64,000 nt of DNA from the NCBI RefSeq assembly GCF_963675965.1, contig NZ_OY780935.1, positions 1,848,501 to 1,912,500 on the forward strand, written 5' to 3'. The notes below the pieces were generated by a model, which was not told where the DNA came from, ran no database searches, and saw nothing but the letters and a program-made list of their open reading frames with translations. This document shows positions 54,759 through 64,000 of this stretch, piece by piece (the stretch's first letter is position 1; each line of letters opens with the position of its first letter). This DNA comes from an uncultured Celeribacter sp. (GTDB taxonomy: Bacteria > Pseudomonadota > Alphaproteobacteria > Rhodobacterales > Rhodobacteraceae). Position numbers and translations under genes: made by a program.

Positions 54759-54771
54759 AAGGATACCAGCA

Positions 54772-55914
54772 ATGGCACCTCATGCTCCGGCCGCGCGCCC
54801 GGCGAATCCGCGTTTTTCCTCTGGCCCCTGCGCCAAGATCCCCCATTTCTCCCTCGACATGCTTGCAGACGCCCCTCTGGGCCGGTCGCACCGCGCTGCA
54901 GTTGGCAAAGCCAAGCTGAAAGCCGCGATTGAAACGACCCGCGACGTGCTCGGCATTCCGGCCGACTACAAGATCGGTATCGTGCCCGCATCGGACACCG
55001 GTGCTGTCGAGATGGCCCTGTGGTCGCTTCTGGGCGAACGCAAAGCCACCATGTGTGCCTGGGAATCCTTCGGCTCCGGCTGGGTCACCGATGTGGTGAA
55101 GCAGCTCAAGATTGACGCTGAAGTCAAAACCGCTGACTACGGTCAGATCGTCGACTTTGCCGATATCGATTTCAACACCGATGTCGTGTTCACCTGGAAC
55201 GGCACCACCTCCGGCGTGCGCGTCCCCAACGGCGACAACATCCCGGCGGATCGCGAAGGCCTGACCATCTGCGATGCGACCTCGGCCGCTTTCGCAATGG
55301 ATCTGCCCTGGGACAAGCTCGATGTGACCACCTTCTCCTGGCAGAAGGTCATGGGCGGCGAAGCAGCCCACGGCATGCTGATCCTCAGCCCGCGCGCTGT
55401 CGAACGTCTGGAAAGCTACACCCCGGCCTGGCCGCTGCCGAAAATCTTCCGCCTGACCAAAGGTGGCAAGCTGATCGACGGCATCTTCTCCGGCGCAACG
55501 ATCAACACACCCTCCATGCTGGCCGTCGAGGACTACCTCGTGGCACTGGACTGGGCGCAAAAAATCGGCGGCCTGCCGAAGCTGATCGAACGCTCCACCA
55601 CCAATGCGAAAGTCCTCTGGGACTTCTGCGACCGCAACGACTGGATCGCCAATCTCGCCGAGGATGACGCGACCCGCTCCAACACCTCGGTCTGCCTGAA
55701 GTTCACGGATGAGCGCATCAAGGACGGTGCCGCTTTCGCCAAGGCCGTGGCCAAAAAGCTGGAAGACTACAACGTCGCCTATGATATCGGCGCCTATCGC
55801 GATGCTCCGGCCGGTCTGCGCATCTGGTGTGGGGCCACGATCGAATCCTCCGATATCGAAGCCCTGACACTCTGGCTCAAATGGGCCTTCGAAGAGTGCA
55901 TTGCCGCGCAATAA
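54772..55914 (+). CDS. serC: Phosphoserine aminotransferase
   Basis: The 380-residue PLP enzyme shows [91 protein letters not shown] (PLP-Lys in SWQKVMG) and a C-terminal [17 protein letters not shown]. It makes phosphoserine from 3-phosphohydroxypyruvate. The ATG at 54772 follows GGAAGGA; the upstream open frame is leader. It lies 94 bases from serA on the same strand. Confidence 0.96.
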   Translation: MAPHAPAARPANPRFSSGPCAKIPHFSLDMLADAPLGRSHRAAVGKAKLKAAIETTRDVLGIPADYKIGIVPASDTGAVEMALWSLLGERKATMCAWESFGSGWVTDVVKQLKIDAEVKTADYGQIVDFADIDFNTDVVFTWNGTTSGVRVPNGDNIPADREGLTICDATSAAFAMDLPWDKLDVTTFSWQKVMGGEAAHGMLILSPRAVERLESYTPAWPLPKIFRLTKGGKLIDGIFSGATINTPSMLAVEDYLVALDWAQKIGGLPKLIERSTTNAKVLWDFCDRNDWIANLAEDDATRSNTSVCLKFTDERIKDGAAFAKAVAKKLEDYNVAYDIGAYRDAPAGLRIWCGATIESSDIEALTLWLKWAFEECIAAQ

Positions 55915-55940
55915 GCGCACAAGATTTGCAGGACGTTTGA

Positions 55941-55969
55941 CGGGCGGACCACGGTCCACGGTTCGCCCG
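55941..55969 (+). promoter_or_regulatory. Hairpin between serC and serA
   Basis: CGGGCGGACC pairs with GGTTCGCCCG (one G-T pair) across nine bases. No T-run follows, so it may modulate rather than stop transcription into serA. No regulator is implied. Confidence 0.5.
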
Positions 55970-56008
55970 CACCCCTCACAAAATTCAGATACATAAGGAG
56001 CCACACCC

Positions 56009-57601
56009 ATGGCACCCAAGGTTCTCGTCTCCGACAAGCTTTCGGAAACCGCCGTTCAGATCTTTCGCGATCGCGGCATCGACGTCGACTTCATGCCGGA
56101 GCTCGGCAAAGACAAGGAAAAGCTGGCTGAAGTGATCGGCAAGTATGACGGCTTGGCGATTCGTTCGGCCACGAAAGTGACCCCGGCGCTGCTGGAACAT
56201 GCTGACAACCTCAAGGTCGTCGGCCGGGCTGGCATCGGCACCGACAACGTCGACAAGGAAGCCGCGTCGAAAAAAGGCGTGATCGTGATGAACACGCCCT
56301 TCGGCAACATGATCACCACTGCCGAACACGCCATCGCAATGATGTTCGCCGTCGCCCGTCAGATCCCGGAAGCCTCGGCTTCGACCCACGCTGGCAAATG
56401 GGAAAAGTCCAAGTTCATGGGCGTCGAACTGACCGCCAAGACTTTGGGCGTGATCGGCGCCGGCAACATCGGCGGCATCGTCTGCAACCGCGCCCTCGGC
56501 CTGAAAATGAAAGTGGTCGCCTACGATCCCTTCCTGTCCGAAGAGCGCGCCGCAGAAATCGGTGTGGAAAAGGTCGAACTTGACGAGCTGCTCAAGCGCG
56601 CCGATTTCATCACCCTGCACGTGCCGCTGACCGACAGCACCCGCAACATCCTGTCCAAGGAAAACCTTGAGAAGACCAAGAAAGGCGTGCGCATCATCAA
56701 CTGTGCCCGTGGCGGTCTTGTCGATGAGGTCGCCCTGGCCGAACTGCTGAAATCCGGCCATGTGGCTGGCGCGGCGTTCGACGTGTTCGCAGAAGAACCG
56801 GCAAAAGAAAACCCGCTGTTCAACCTGCCGAACGTGGTTTGCACGCCGCACCTTGGCGCCTCCACTACGGAAGCTCAGGAAAACGTGGCCCTGCAAGTGG
56901 CCGAGCAGATGTCCAACTACCTGCTGGACGGTGCCGTCGAAAACGCGCTGAACATGCCGTCGATGACCGCCGAAGAAGCCAAGGTCATGGGCCCCTGGGT
57001 CCAATTGGCCGAGGGTCTGGGCTCCTTCATCGGTCAGGTGACCGAAGAAGCCATCGAAACGATCAACATCACCTTCGACGGTGTCGCCGCCGACATGAAC
57101 CTCAAGGCGCTTGAAGCGGCCGTGATCGCTGGCATCATGCAGGCCGTGAACCCGGATGTGAACATGGTGTCCGCGCCGCTGATCGCCAAGGACCGTGGCA
57201 TCCAGATTTCGAAGACCACCCAGGACGCCTCCGGCGCCTTTGACGGCTTCATCAAGCTGGATATCCAGACCGTTGAAAAATACCGCACCATCGCGGGCAC
57301 GGTCTTCTCGGACGGCAAGCCGCGTTTCATCCAGATCAAGGGCATCACCATCGACAGCGAGATGGGCGAACACATGCTCTACACCACCAACAAGGACGTC
57401 CCTGGCGTTTTGGGCAAACTCGGCACGCTGCTGGCGGAACACGACGAAAACATCGCCAACTTCACCCTGGGTCGCGCCGAAGAAGGTGGCGACGCGATCG
57501 CGATGACCTTCCTGGATACACCGATCAAAGCAGAAACCGTGAAGGCGCTGAAAGACACCGGGCTGTTCCAGCGCGTCATTCCGCTGCACTTCAAAGCCTA
57601 A
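56009..57601 (+). CDS. serA: D-3-Phosphoglycerate dehydrogenase
   Basis: The 530-residue protein has the NAD motif GVIGAGNIGGIVCNRALGL, catalytic Arg in NCARGGLVDEVAL, Glu in VFAEEPAKENPLF and His in VCTPHLGASTTEAQENVALQVAEQ. A long C-terminal region with an intervening domain and an ACT domain (MLYTTNKDVPGVLGKLGTLLAEHDENIANFTLGR) suggests serine feedback. It is the long-type enzyme. GGAG precedes the start. A terminator follows at 57630. Confidence 0.97.
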   Translation: MAPKVLVSDKLSETAVQIFRDRGIDVDFMPELGKDKEKLAEVIGKYDGLAIRSATKVTPALLEHADNLKVVGRAGIGTDNVDKEAASKKGVIVMNTPFGNMITTAEHAIAMMFAVARQIPEASASTHAGKWEKSKFMGVELTAKTLGVIGAGNIGGIVCNRALGLKMKVVAYDPFLSEERAAEIGVEKVELDELLKRADFITLHVPLTDSTRNILSKENLEKTKKGVRIINCARGGLVDEVALAELLKSGHVAGAAFDVFAEEPAKENPLFNLPNVVCTPHLGASTTEAQENVALQVAEQMSNYLLDGAVENALNMPSMTAEEAKVMGPWVQLAEGLGSFIGQVTEEAIETINITFDGVAADMNLKALEAAVIAGIMQAVNPDVNMVSAPLIAKDRGIQISKTTQDASGAFDGFIKLDIQTVEKYRTIAGTVFSDGKPRFIQIKGITIDSEMGEHMLYTTNKDVPGVLGKLGTLLAEHDENIANFTLGRAEEGGDAIAMTFLDTPIKAETVKALKDTGLFQRVIPLHFKA

Positions 57602-57629
57602 CGACTGCAACAGTCACGAAAAAATCACG

Positions 57630-57666
57630 AAGGGCCGCTGGACATTCCAGTGGCCCTTGGCGTTTT
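57630..57666 (+). terminator. Terminator of serA
   Basis: AAGGGCC with an extended CTGG stem pairs with CCAG and GGCCCTT, giving about 12 pairs including one G-T, followed shortly by TTTT. Confidence 0.82.
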
Positions 57667-57688
57667 ATGGCCGCGACAGGAGGCCACT

Positions 57689-58432
57689 ATGCGCATCTAC
57701 GCCATCGGCGATATTCACGGACAATTGGACATGCTCAAAGCCGCGCACGCGCGGATCGAAGCAGACAAGGCGCGGGTCGGAGATCCCGACGCGCAGATCA
57801 TTCATCTTGGCGACTACACGGACCGGGGCCCCGACAGCAACGGGGTGATCCAGTATCTGATCGACGGCATCGCGGCAGGCAAACCCTGGCTGGCCATCCG
57901 CGGCAACCACGACCGCATGTTCAGCCGCTTCGTGCGCCATGGCATCGCCCATGATGCGCAGATCAAATCCGGGAAAAGCTGGCTTCATCCCGCATTGGGC
58001 GGCGTCGACACGCTGGCGTCCTACGGGGTCGACGCCGAAGACGGCGCCTTTGAACTGGCCCATTTCCGCGCGAAAAAGGCGGTGCCCGCAGCCCATGTCG
58101 ACTTTATCGAAAACCTGCCGCTCAGCTATGACTGGAACGGCTATTTCTTTGTCCATGCCGGGGTGCGCCCGGGCGTGGCCTTCGAGGACCAGGAAGAAGA
58201 AGACCTGATCTGGATTCGCGAAGGCTGGCTCGACTATCATGGCAAGCTGCCCAGGATGGTGGTCCACGGGCATACGGCGCTTGATGAGCCGACTCACTTT
58301 GGCAATCGCATCGACATCGACAGCGGGGCGGGTTACGGACGCCCTCTGACGGCTCTGGTGATCGAGAATGGCGACGAAGAAGTGGTCACAGAAACGGGCC
58401 GCCGCCCCCTGACCCACGCCCTGCCCGGCTAA
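57689..58432 (+). CDS. Serine/threonine-phosphatase-like metallophosphoesterase
   Basis: The 247-residue protein has the PPP-type metal motifs YAIGDIHGQLDML near residue 4, HLGDYTDRGPDS near 39 and IRGNHDRMF near 70, with later His ligands in FVHAGVRPG and VVHGHTAL. It resembles bacterial diadenosine tetraphosphatase or protein serine/threonine phosphatases. AGGAGG lies six bases upstream of the ATG at 57689. It sits between the serA terminator and the thiolase. Target unknown. Confidence 0.88.
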   Translation: MRIYAIGDIHGQLDMLKAAHARIEADKARVGDPDAQIIHLGDYTDRGPDSNGVIQYLIDGIAAGKPWLAIRGNHDRMFSRFVRHGIAHDAQIKSGKSWLHPALGGVDTLASYGVDAEDGAFELAHFRAKKAVPAAHVDFIENLPLSYDWNGYFFVHAGVRPGVAFEDQEEEDLIWIREGWLDYHGKLPRMVVHGHTALDEPTHFGNRIDIDSGAGYGRPLTALVIENGDEEVVTETGRRPLTHALPG

Positions 58433-58506
58433 GACGGACGCAGCGTTTCCCTTTCCCTGTACGCCGGTCCGATTAGGATCGCGCCAAACGGAACAGGGAG
58501 GATCAC

Positions 58507-59682
58507 ATGTCCGATATCGTAATCTTGGGCGGCGCACGCACCGCCATCGGCAGCTTTGGCAAATCACTGGCAGGGGTGCGCCCCTCGGAACTGGGCGCAT
58601 TGGTCACCAAGGCCGCCATGGAACGCAGCAGCGTGGAAGCCGGACAAATCGGCCATGTCGTCTTTGGCCATGTCATCAACACCGAACCCAAGGACATGTA
58701 TGTGTCTCGTCTCTCGGCCATGGGCGCAGGCATTCCCGAAACCACCCCGGCGATGAACGTGAACCGGCTTTGCGGCTCCGGTGCGCAGGCGGTCGTATCC
58801 GCGGCACAGTCCCTGATGCTGGGTGACGCCGATTTCGCCGTCGCGGGCGGCGCCGAAGTCATGAGCCGGTCCCCCTACATCCTGCCCGCCGCACGCTGGG
58901 GCCAGAAGATGGGCGACACGGCAGCACAGGACATGATGCTGGGCGCACTGACCTGCCCCTTTGGCACCGGACATATGGGCGTGACCGCTGAAAACGTGGC
59001 CCGCGAAGATGCAATCACCCGCGAAGATCAGGACGCTTTCGCGCTGGAGAGCCAGACGCGGGCAACAAAGGCGATCGAAGCCGGCCTGTTTGCCGACCAG
59101 ATCGTCCCGATTGAGGTGAAGGTCAAACGTGCCATGGTCGAATTCGCGACTGATGAGCACCCGCAGCCGACAACCGCGGAAGGTCTGGCCAAACTGCGTC
59201 CAGCCTTTGAAAAGGACGGCACTGTGACGGCAGGCAATGCCTCCGGCCTCAACGACGGGGCGGCGGCACTGGTCCTCGCGCGTGCCGAGGCTGCCGAAGC
59301 CGCCGGGCTGACTCCGAAATTCCGCATTTTGGGCTATGGCCATGCCGGTGTGCGCCCGGATGTGATGGGGCTGGGACCGATCCCCGCAGTGCAGAACCTC
59401 TGTGCCCGCACCGGGTTGAACGTCGGGGATTTCGACGTGATCGAAAGCAACGAAGCCTTCGCGGCACAGGCCATTGCTGTGAACCGCGCACTGGGTCTCG
59501 ACACTGCCAAGGTCAACCCCAGTGGCGGGGCGATTGCTCTTGGCCACCCTGTCGGGGCCACGGGTGCCATTCTGGTGGTAAAAGCCATGTATGAGCTGGA
59601 ACGCACCGGCGGCAAACGCGCACTGATCACCATGTGCATCGGCGGCGGTCAGGGCATCGCCGTCGCCATCGAACGGCTTTAA
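58507..59682 (+). CDS. Acetyl-CoA C-acetyltransferase (thiolase)
   Basis: The 391-residue enzyme has the nucleophilic Cys in VNRLCGSGAQAVVSAAQS near residue 88, and the catalytic His and second Cys in GGAIALGHPVGATGAI and ITMCIGGGQGIAVAIERL. Length and motifs are those of biosynthetic thiolases that condense two acetyl-CoA. A role in polyhydroxybutyrate or ketone-body metabolism fits the family; no phaB or phaC neighbour is present. GGGAGG precedes the ATG. Confidence 0.93.
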   Translation: MSDIVILGGARTAIGSFGKSLAGVRPSELGALVTKAAMERSSVEAGQIGHVVFGHVINTEPKDMYVSRLSAMGAGIPETTPAMNVNRLCGSGAQAVVSAAQSLMLGDADFAVAGGAEVMSRSPYILPAARWGQKMGDTAAQDMMLGALTCPFGTGHMGVTAENVAREDAITREDQDAFALESQTRATKAIEAGLFADQIVPIEVKVKRAMVEFATDEHPQPTTAEGLAKLRPAFEKDGTVTAGNASGLNDGAAALVLARAEAAEAAGLTPKFRILGYGHAGVRPDVMGLGPIPAVQNLCARTGLNVGDFDVIESNEAFAAQAIAVNRALGLDTAKVNPSGGAIALGHPVGATGAILVVKAMYELERTGGKRALITMCIGGGQGIAVAIERL

Positions 59683-59704
59683 GAGCTCCTCCCGGGTCCG
59701 GCGG

Positions 59705-61750
59705 TCACGCAGCCTGAATGGCTGCCAGCATCGCCGGACCGAACCGTTCGGCAGATTTATCCCCCACGATCCGCGCAAAACCCGCCATATCGCGCGGGCG
59801 CTGACTGACCAGCCGCGCCAGTTGCGTCTGGCTGAGGCTCATGGGTTTCAAAGTGCCGCAGGCGCCGCGGGTCAGATCCATACTGATCCCCTGCAACTGA
59901 TCAAAGAGATCGCCCTTGCCGGCACTGGCGGCGCGGCGCCGGGCCGGATGGACCTCGGGCGCAGGCGCCCCCAAGATCACCGACAGGAAGGCATCGCCGT
60001 AGCGTTCCAGCTTTTTCGCGCCGACACCGCCGATGCGGGCCATGGCGTCCAGTGTCTGCGGGCGGTTTTCGGCCATTTCGATCAACGTCCGATCCGCGAA
60101 GACAACATAGGCCGGGACACGCTGTTCCTCGGCCAGTGCGCGGCGCTTTGCCTTGAGCGCAGACAGGAGCGGCGCGTCCTCCTCGGACACCAGCGCCTTG
60201 GCGACAGGGCCCTTGCGCGCCTTGGCCAAAGTATCCTTGCGCAGGGTCACCTGCCCTTTGCCCTTCAGGATCGGCACTGCCGGTTCGGTCATGAACAAAG
60301 CCCCGTGCCGGTCCGGATTGGGGCGCAGCAGGTCGGCCCCCATCATCTGCCGGAAAATCGCGTTCCACTGGCGTTTGTCATATTCCTTACCGACACCGAA
60401 GACAGAGAGCTGGTCATGGTTCCACTGCCGCACCTTGTCGGTCAGCTTGCCCATCAGCACATCGATGAGATGGCCGGCCCCAAAGCCTTCGTCACAGCGG
60501 AGCACCGCCGACAGCGCTTTGCGCACCGCCGTGGTGCCATCGAACAGCTCCGGCGGGCTGTCGCACAGATCACATTTTCCGCAGGGCTCTGAGGTTTCGC
60601 CGAAGTAGGCCAGCAGGCTTTGACGGCGGCACCCCTGTGCCTCGGCCAAACCCAACAACGCGTTGAGCCGGGCATGATCTGCCGCGCGACGTTCCGCCGG
60701 GGCCGGGCTTTCATCGATCTGGCTGCGACGAAACCGGATGTCATCCGGACCAAACAGCGTCAGAGTCTCTGCCGGGGCACCATCGCGACCGGCCCGTCCG
60801 ATTTCCTGATAATAGGCTTCAACGCTTTTCGGCAGATCCGCATGGGCCACCCAGCGGATGTCCGGCTTGTCGATCCCCATGCCGAAGGCCACCGTGGCCA
60901 CCACGATCAGTTCGTCTTCCTGCTGAAAGCGCCGCTCCACATCGCGCCGGTCCTGCGGCTCCATGCCGCCATGATAGGCCAGCGCAAGCTGTCCGGCCTC
61001 ATTCAGGGCCCGTGCGAGGCTTTCGGTTTTGGCCCGGGTGCCGCAGTAGACAATGCCCGACTGGCCTTTTCGGGCACGCGCGAAGTCCAGTATCTGACGG
61101 CGCGGGCTGTCTTTCACGGCAAAGGCCAGATGGATGTTGGGCCGGTCAAAGCCCCGCAGGAAAATCTCGGGAGCGATCCCGTCGAACAATCGGGCAACAA
61201 TCTCATTGCGGGTTTCTTCATCCGCCGTGGCAGTGAAGGCAGCAACCGGCACGTCAAGCGCGCGTTTCAGCTCCCCGATGCGCAGATAATCGGGACGGAA
61301 ATCATGCCCCCACTGCGACACGCAATGCGCCTCGTCCACCGCAATCAGCGACACGCCAGCGCGCCGCAACAAGGGCAGCGTCCCGCCCGACGCCAAACGT
61401 TCCGGCGCCATGTACAACAGTTTGAGACGCCCCTCGGAAAGGGCCTGAAAGACCTCGTCGGTCTCTTCCTCGGTGTTGCCCGAGGTCAGAGCACCGGCCT
61501 CAACCCCGGCGGCTTTGAGACCCTGCACCTGATCCCGCATCAGGGCAATCAGCGGTGAAATCACCACGGTCACACCATCGCGCACCAGCGCAGGAAGCTG
61601 AAAGCACAGAGATTTGCCGCCGCCCGTGGGCATGATGGCCAGTATGTTGCGACCGGCGCAAACGGCCTCGACGATGTCTTCCTGGCCGGGCCGAAAGGCG
61701 TCAAAACCGAAAACGGCTGAAAGAAGTTCCTGCGGCTGCGCCTGTGCCAT
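59705..61750 (-). CDS. recQ: ATP-dependent DNA helicase RecQ
   Basis: The 681-residue protein has Walker A AIMPTGGGKSLCFQLPAL, DEAH box VDEAHCVSQWGHDFRPDY, motif III AFTATADEETRNEI and motif VI YYQEIGRAGRDG. The RQC zinc cysteines are in CGKCDLCDSP, and one or two C-terminal HRDC-like domains follow. It unwinds DNA 3' to 5' in recombination and repair. The ATG at 61750 (MAQAQPQELL) is preferred to 61813. It converges on the thiolase gene 22 bases away. Confidence 0.95.
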   Translation of the reverse strand: MAQAQPQELLSAVFGFDAFRPGQEDIVEAVCAGRNILAIMPTGGGKSLCFQLPALVRDGVTVVISPLIALMRDQVQGLKAAGVEAGALTSGNTEEETDEVFQALSEGRLKLLYMAPERLASGGTLPLLRRAGVSLIAVDEAHCVSQWGHDFRPDYLRIGELKRALDVPVAAFTATADEETRNEIVARLFDGIAPEIFLRGFDRPNIHLAFAVKDSPRRQILDFARARKGQSGIVYCGTRAKTESLARALNEAGQLALAYHGGMEPQDRRDVERRFQQEDELIVVATVAFGMGIDKPDIRWVAHADLPKSVEAYYQEIGRAGRDGAPAETLTLFGPDDIRFRRSQIDESPAPAERRAADHARLNALLGLAEAQGCRRQSLLAYFGETSEPCGKCDLCDSPPELFDGTTAVRKALSAVLRCDEGFGAGHLIDVLMGKLTDKVRQWNHDQLSVFGVGKEYDKRQWNAIFRQMMGADLLRPNPDRHGALFMTEPAVPILKGKGQVTLRKDTLAKARKGPVAKALVSEEDAPLLSALKAKRRALAEEQRVPAYVVFADRTLIEMAENRPQTLDAMARIGGVGAKKLERYGDAFLSVILGAPAPEVHPARRRAASAGKGDLFDQLQGISMDLTRGACGTLKPMSLSQTQLARLVSQRPRDMAGFARIVGDKSAERFGPAMLAAIQAA

Positions 61751-61886
61751 GGGATGTGCGTGACCCTTGCTGTGTCTTTCGCGCAGAATCGCACGGGCGG
61801 CACCGGGTCTCAAGCCCCGTATCGCCGCAGTCTTCGCCCTCAGGTTCCTTCAGGCGCTTTGATCGCCAAGGCTACAGGCAAAGTCT

Positions 61887-62174
61887 TTAGAGGAAGTGAT
61901 AGGCGTTGTTGCGGATGATGATTTCGATTGCATAGATCGCGATGAAAGCCACAAGCGGCGCCAGATCCAGCCCCTGCATCGGCGGCAGAATACTCCGGAT
62001 CGGACGATAGATCGGTTCCAGCAGACGGTTCAGCCCCTGCCAGATCTGATAGATCATCGGCTGTCGCAGATTGAGCACCTGAAAGTTGATCAGCCAGCTC
62101 ATGATGATCTGAACGATCATGACAAATTTGACCACGCTCAGGATCATCAGAATGATTTGCAAGACAGACAGCAT
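61887..62174 (-). CDS. YggT-family membrane protein
   Basis: The 95-residue protein has two hydrophobic helices (about 5-27 and 70-90) separated by a polar region with NRLLEPIYRPIRSILPPMQGLDLAPLVAFI, the YggT signature. Family members have been associated with osmotic shock tolerance or cell division. It is transcribed alone and divergently from the thioesterase gene. Confidence 0.9.
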   Translation of the reverse strand: MLSVLQIILMILSVVKFVMIVQIIMSWLINFQVLNLRQPMIYQIWQGLNRLLEPIYRPIRSILPPMQGLDLAPLVAFIAIYAIEIIIRNNAYHFL

Positions 62175-62296
62175 ATGTTCGGTTCCATGATTAACAGCCG
62201 TTCATTCACCTAAGGACTATACCCCTCTGGTGCAAGGCTTGGCTGTGCCGCAACGTTCACCTTGACCGGTTTTTACCGAATTGCGACACAGGCGCC

Positions 62297-62833
62297 ATGT
62301 ATCCATTTGTCCGAATGCTCCACCAAATCCGCCGCCATCGCAACTCGCCCCCACTGGGTCTGTTCGAAGCGCATGTTTCGCAACATTACTGCATGCCATG
62401 GGACATTGACCTGTGGATGGAGTTGAACAATGGGCGAACCCTGACCATCTTCGATCTTGGGCGCATCCCGATGTCGATCCGCAACGGCACCGCGAAAGCC
62501 GCCAAGGAAGGCGGCTATAGCATGGCCGTAGCCGGGGCCTCTGTCCGCTATCGTCGCCGGGTCACGACCTTTCAAAAAGTCGACATGTGGACCAAGACGA
62601 CCTGCTTTGACGACAAGTTTCTCTACATCGAACAGTCGATGTGGGATCAAAAGGGCGAATGCTGCAACCACATCCTGTTGCGCGGCGCCGTGATCAAGAA
62701 ACGCAAATTGGTGCCTCCGCAGGAGCTTTTTGAACGGATGGAGCCGGGGCTGGTCAGCCCGCCGATGCCGGACTGGGTCCGGAACTGGATCGACGCCGAC
62801 AACACCCGGCCCTGGCCCCCGATCCGCGACTGA
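62297..62833 (+). CDS. Acyl-CoA thioesterase-like protein, 4HBT fold
   Basis: The 178-residue protein contains the hotdog-fold pattern HYCMPWDIDLWMELNNGRTLTIFDLGR near residue 35 and VRYRRRVTTFQKVDMWTKTTCFDDKFLYIEQSM near 80, like 4-hydroxybenzoyl-CoA thioesterase relatives with an Asp nucleophile or base. It probably hydrolyses an acyl-CoA; the substrate is unknown. No RBS stronger than AGGCGCC is visible ahead of the ATG at 62297. It lies alone, upstream of the MFS gene. Confidence 0.82.
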   Translation: MYPFVRMLHQIRRHRNSPPLGLFEAHVSQHYCMPWDIDLWMELNNGRTLTIFDLGRIPMSIRNGTAKAAKEGGYSMAVAGASVRYRRRVTTFQKVDMWTKTTCFDDKFLYIEQSMWDQKGECCNHILLRGAVIKKRKLVPPQELFERMEPGLVSPPMPDWVRNWIDADNTRPWPPIRD

Positions 62834-62916
62834 GCGAGACGCCTTCCTTAGGATAAGCATTGCGTGCCACGCGGTTTGGCTGTTCTATCCCTGCAGGCGA
62901 GGCGGGAGGAACAGAT

Positions 62917-64000
62917 ATGGGCACAGTCAGCCATAGAAAGCGCATCTGGGGATGGATGATGTTCGACTGGGCGACACAGCCCTTTCACACGCTGATCATC
63001 ACCTTTATTTTCGGTCCCTATTTTGCCGAACAGGTCATTGCTGCGCTGACAGCCGGAGGCATGGATGCCGGCACGGCTAAGGCAGAAGCCCAATCAATCT
63101 GGGGCTATGGCCTCACGCTGTCCGGCCTGACCATCGCAGTTCTGGCCCCCATTTTGGGCGCAATCGCAGACAGCACTGGCCGCCGGATGCCATGGATCAA
63201 GGGGTTTTCGCTGGCCTATATCATTGGCGCCGCCGGTCTGTGGCTTGCCGCGCCGACCGACTTCCCCACGGTTCTTGTGCTGCTGTTCTTCGGCATCGGG
63301 CTGATCGGCACGGAATTCACCACGATTTTCACCAATGCACTGCTGCCCGCGCTTGGCACCCGCGACGAGATCGGCAAAATTTCCGGCTCGGGCTGGGCCT
63401 GGGGCTATGTTGGCGGGGTGCTCGCTTTGCTCCTGATGCTGCTGTTTTTTGCCGAAAACGCCGCCGGAGTGACGCTCCTAGGCAACCCGCCCCTGTTTGG
63501 GCTTGACCCGCTGTTGCGCGAAGGCACGCGCTTTGTCGGGCCCTTCGTGGCGCTGTGGTTTGCGATTTCGATGATCCCGTTTTTCTTATGGGTGCGCGAA
63601 CCGCGCGACATGGCCCATAACGGCACAATTGCGCAGGGCCTGTCCGAACTGGGCGCGACATTGAAATCCCTGCCCTCCCGCAAATCGCTGTTTGCTTACC
63701 TCGCCTCTTCGATGTTCTACCGCGATGCGCTGAACGGCGTCTTCATCTTCGGCGGCATCTATGCCCTTGGCGCTCTGGAATGGAGCGTCGTGGATATTGG
63801 CGTCTTTGGCATTCTGGGGGCGGTCACAGGGGCGATTTTCGCCTATGCTGGCGGCTTTGCCGACACCCGCTTTGGCCCGAAGCCCGTTATAACCGTCACC
63901 ATCGTGATCCTGATCGGCGTCTGCCTGACGATCCTGACAATCTCGCGCGAAAGCGTGTTGTTCTTCCCCGTGGAGACCACCAGCGCCCTGCCGGACATCG
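62917..64000 (+). CDS. UMF1/Atg22-like MFS transporter, 3'-truncated by the window
   Basis: The open frame starts at an ATG preceded by GGGAGGAACAG and runs past the window end. Its 361 visible codons include an early WGWMMFDWATQPFHTLIITFIFGPYFAEQ, later APILGAIADSTGRRMPWIK (MFS motif A-like), and several further helices. This is the pattern of the UMF1 subgroup, related to yeast Atg22. Substrate unknown. About two or three helices are missing from the end, by comparison with the family's usual twelve. Confidence 0.87.
   Translation, partial: MGTVSHRKRIWGWMMFDWATQPFHTLIITFIFGPYFAEQVIAALTAGGMDAGTAKAEAQSIWGYGLTLSGLTIAVLAPILGAIADSTGRRMPWIKGFSLAYIIGAAGLWLAAPTDFPTVLVLLFFGIGLIGTEFTTIFTNALLPALGTRDEIGKISGSGWAWGYVGGVLALLLMLLFFAENAAGVTLLGNPPLFGLDPLLREGTRFVGPFVALWFAISMIPFFLWVREPRDMAHNGTIAQGLSELGATLKSLPSRKSLFAYLASSMFYRDALNGVFIFGGIYALGALEWSVVDIGVFGILGAVTGAIFAYAGGFADTRFGPKPVITVTIVILIGVCLTILTISRESVLFFPVETTSALPDI

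Noticed and set aside
55985..57610. A 541-codon minus-strand open frame over serA
   Set aside because: It mirrors the serA frame exactly, has a composition typical of antisense translation and no independent ribosome site.

Overview
The window is chromosomal DNA from an alphaproteobacterium, most likely Rhodobacterales (Roseobacter group). This is inferred from high GC, the TRAP and tripartite tricarboxylate transporters, the IalB-like protein, the leuC-leuD and serB/serC-serA arrangements, and the rsfS-rlmH-gpmI-envC-ctpA-rppH order. No marker gene allows a firmer placement.

Layout. Positions 1-9663 hold a tricarboxylate catabolism island: TctC end, a fused TctA-TctB permease, a PrpF-family isomerase, a universal stress protein, a 53-residue ORF, a hydroxyacid dehydrogenase, an AbrB-type membrane protein, a GntR regulator, and TcuA-TcuB (tricarballylate dehydrogenase and its electron-transfer partner). 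Positions 9664-10409 hold a deleted IS3-type element and an unusual palindrome. Positions 10410-16101 hold a three-subunit molybdenum dehydrogenase (triheme cytochrome c, 2Fe-2S, molybdopterin) converging on mocA- and xdhC-like maturation genes. Positions 16102-23118 look like an acquired segment: IS debris, a broken aldolase gene and a GntR/TRAP/hydrolase/RidA module, bracketed by two copies of a 118-bp repeat and ending beside tRNA-Pro(CGG).

From 23168 on, the genes are mostly core. Leucine biosynthesis genes (leuB, leuD, leuC) are interrupted by a CoA-transferase pair, a HdeD-like protein, an EEP-family protein and an unknown membrane protein. An MscS channel follows, then the ribosome and cell-wall block rsfS-rlmH-gpmI-envC-ctpA-rppH. 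Next come a lytic transglycosylase, RNase R, and the lysine genes dapE and dapD with small genes between them, including a glutamate-receptor-like protein with an odd pore. After these are rlmN, an IalB-like protein, a TauE/SafE permease and the serine pathway serB / serC-serA with a structured leader. The window ends with a phosphatase, thiolase, recQ, YggT, a thioesterase and the start of a UMF1-type MFS transporter cut by the window end.

Genes work in clear modules: uptake plus oxidation of tricarboxylates (GntR-controlled), uptake plus hydrolysis of an unknown substrate (second GntR), periplasmic molybdenum-dependent oxidation feeding cytochrome c, and amino-acid biosynthesis. Functions are read from motifs and family resemblance only. 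Start codons were chosen by ribosome-binding-site spacing where alternatives exist.
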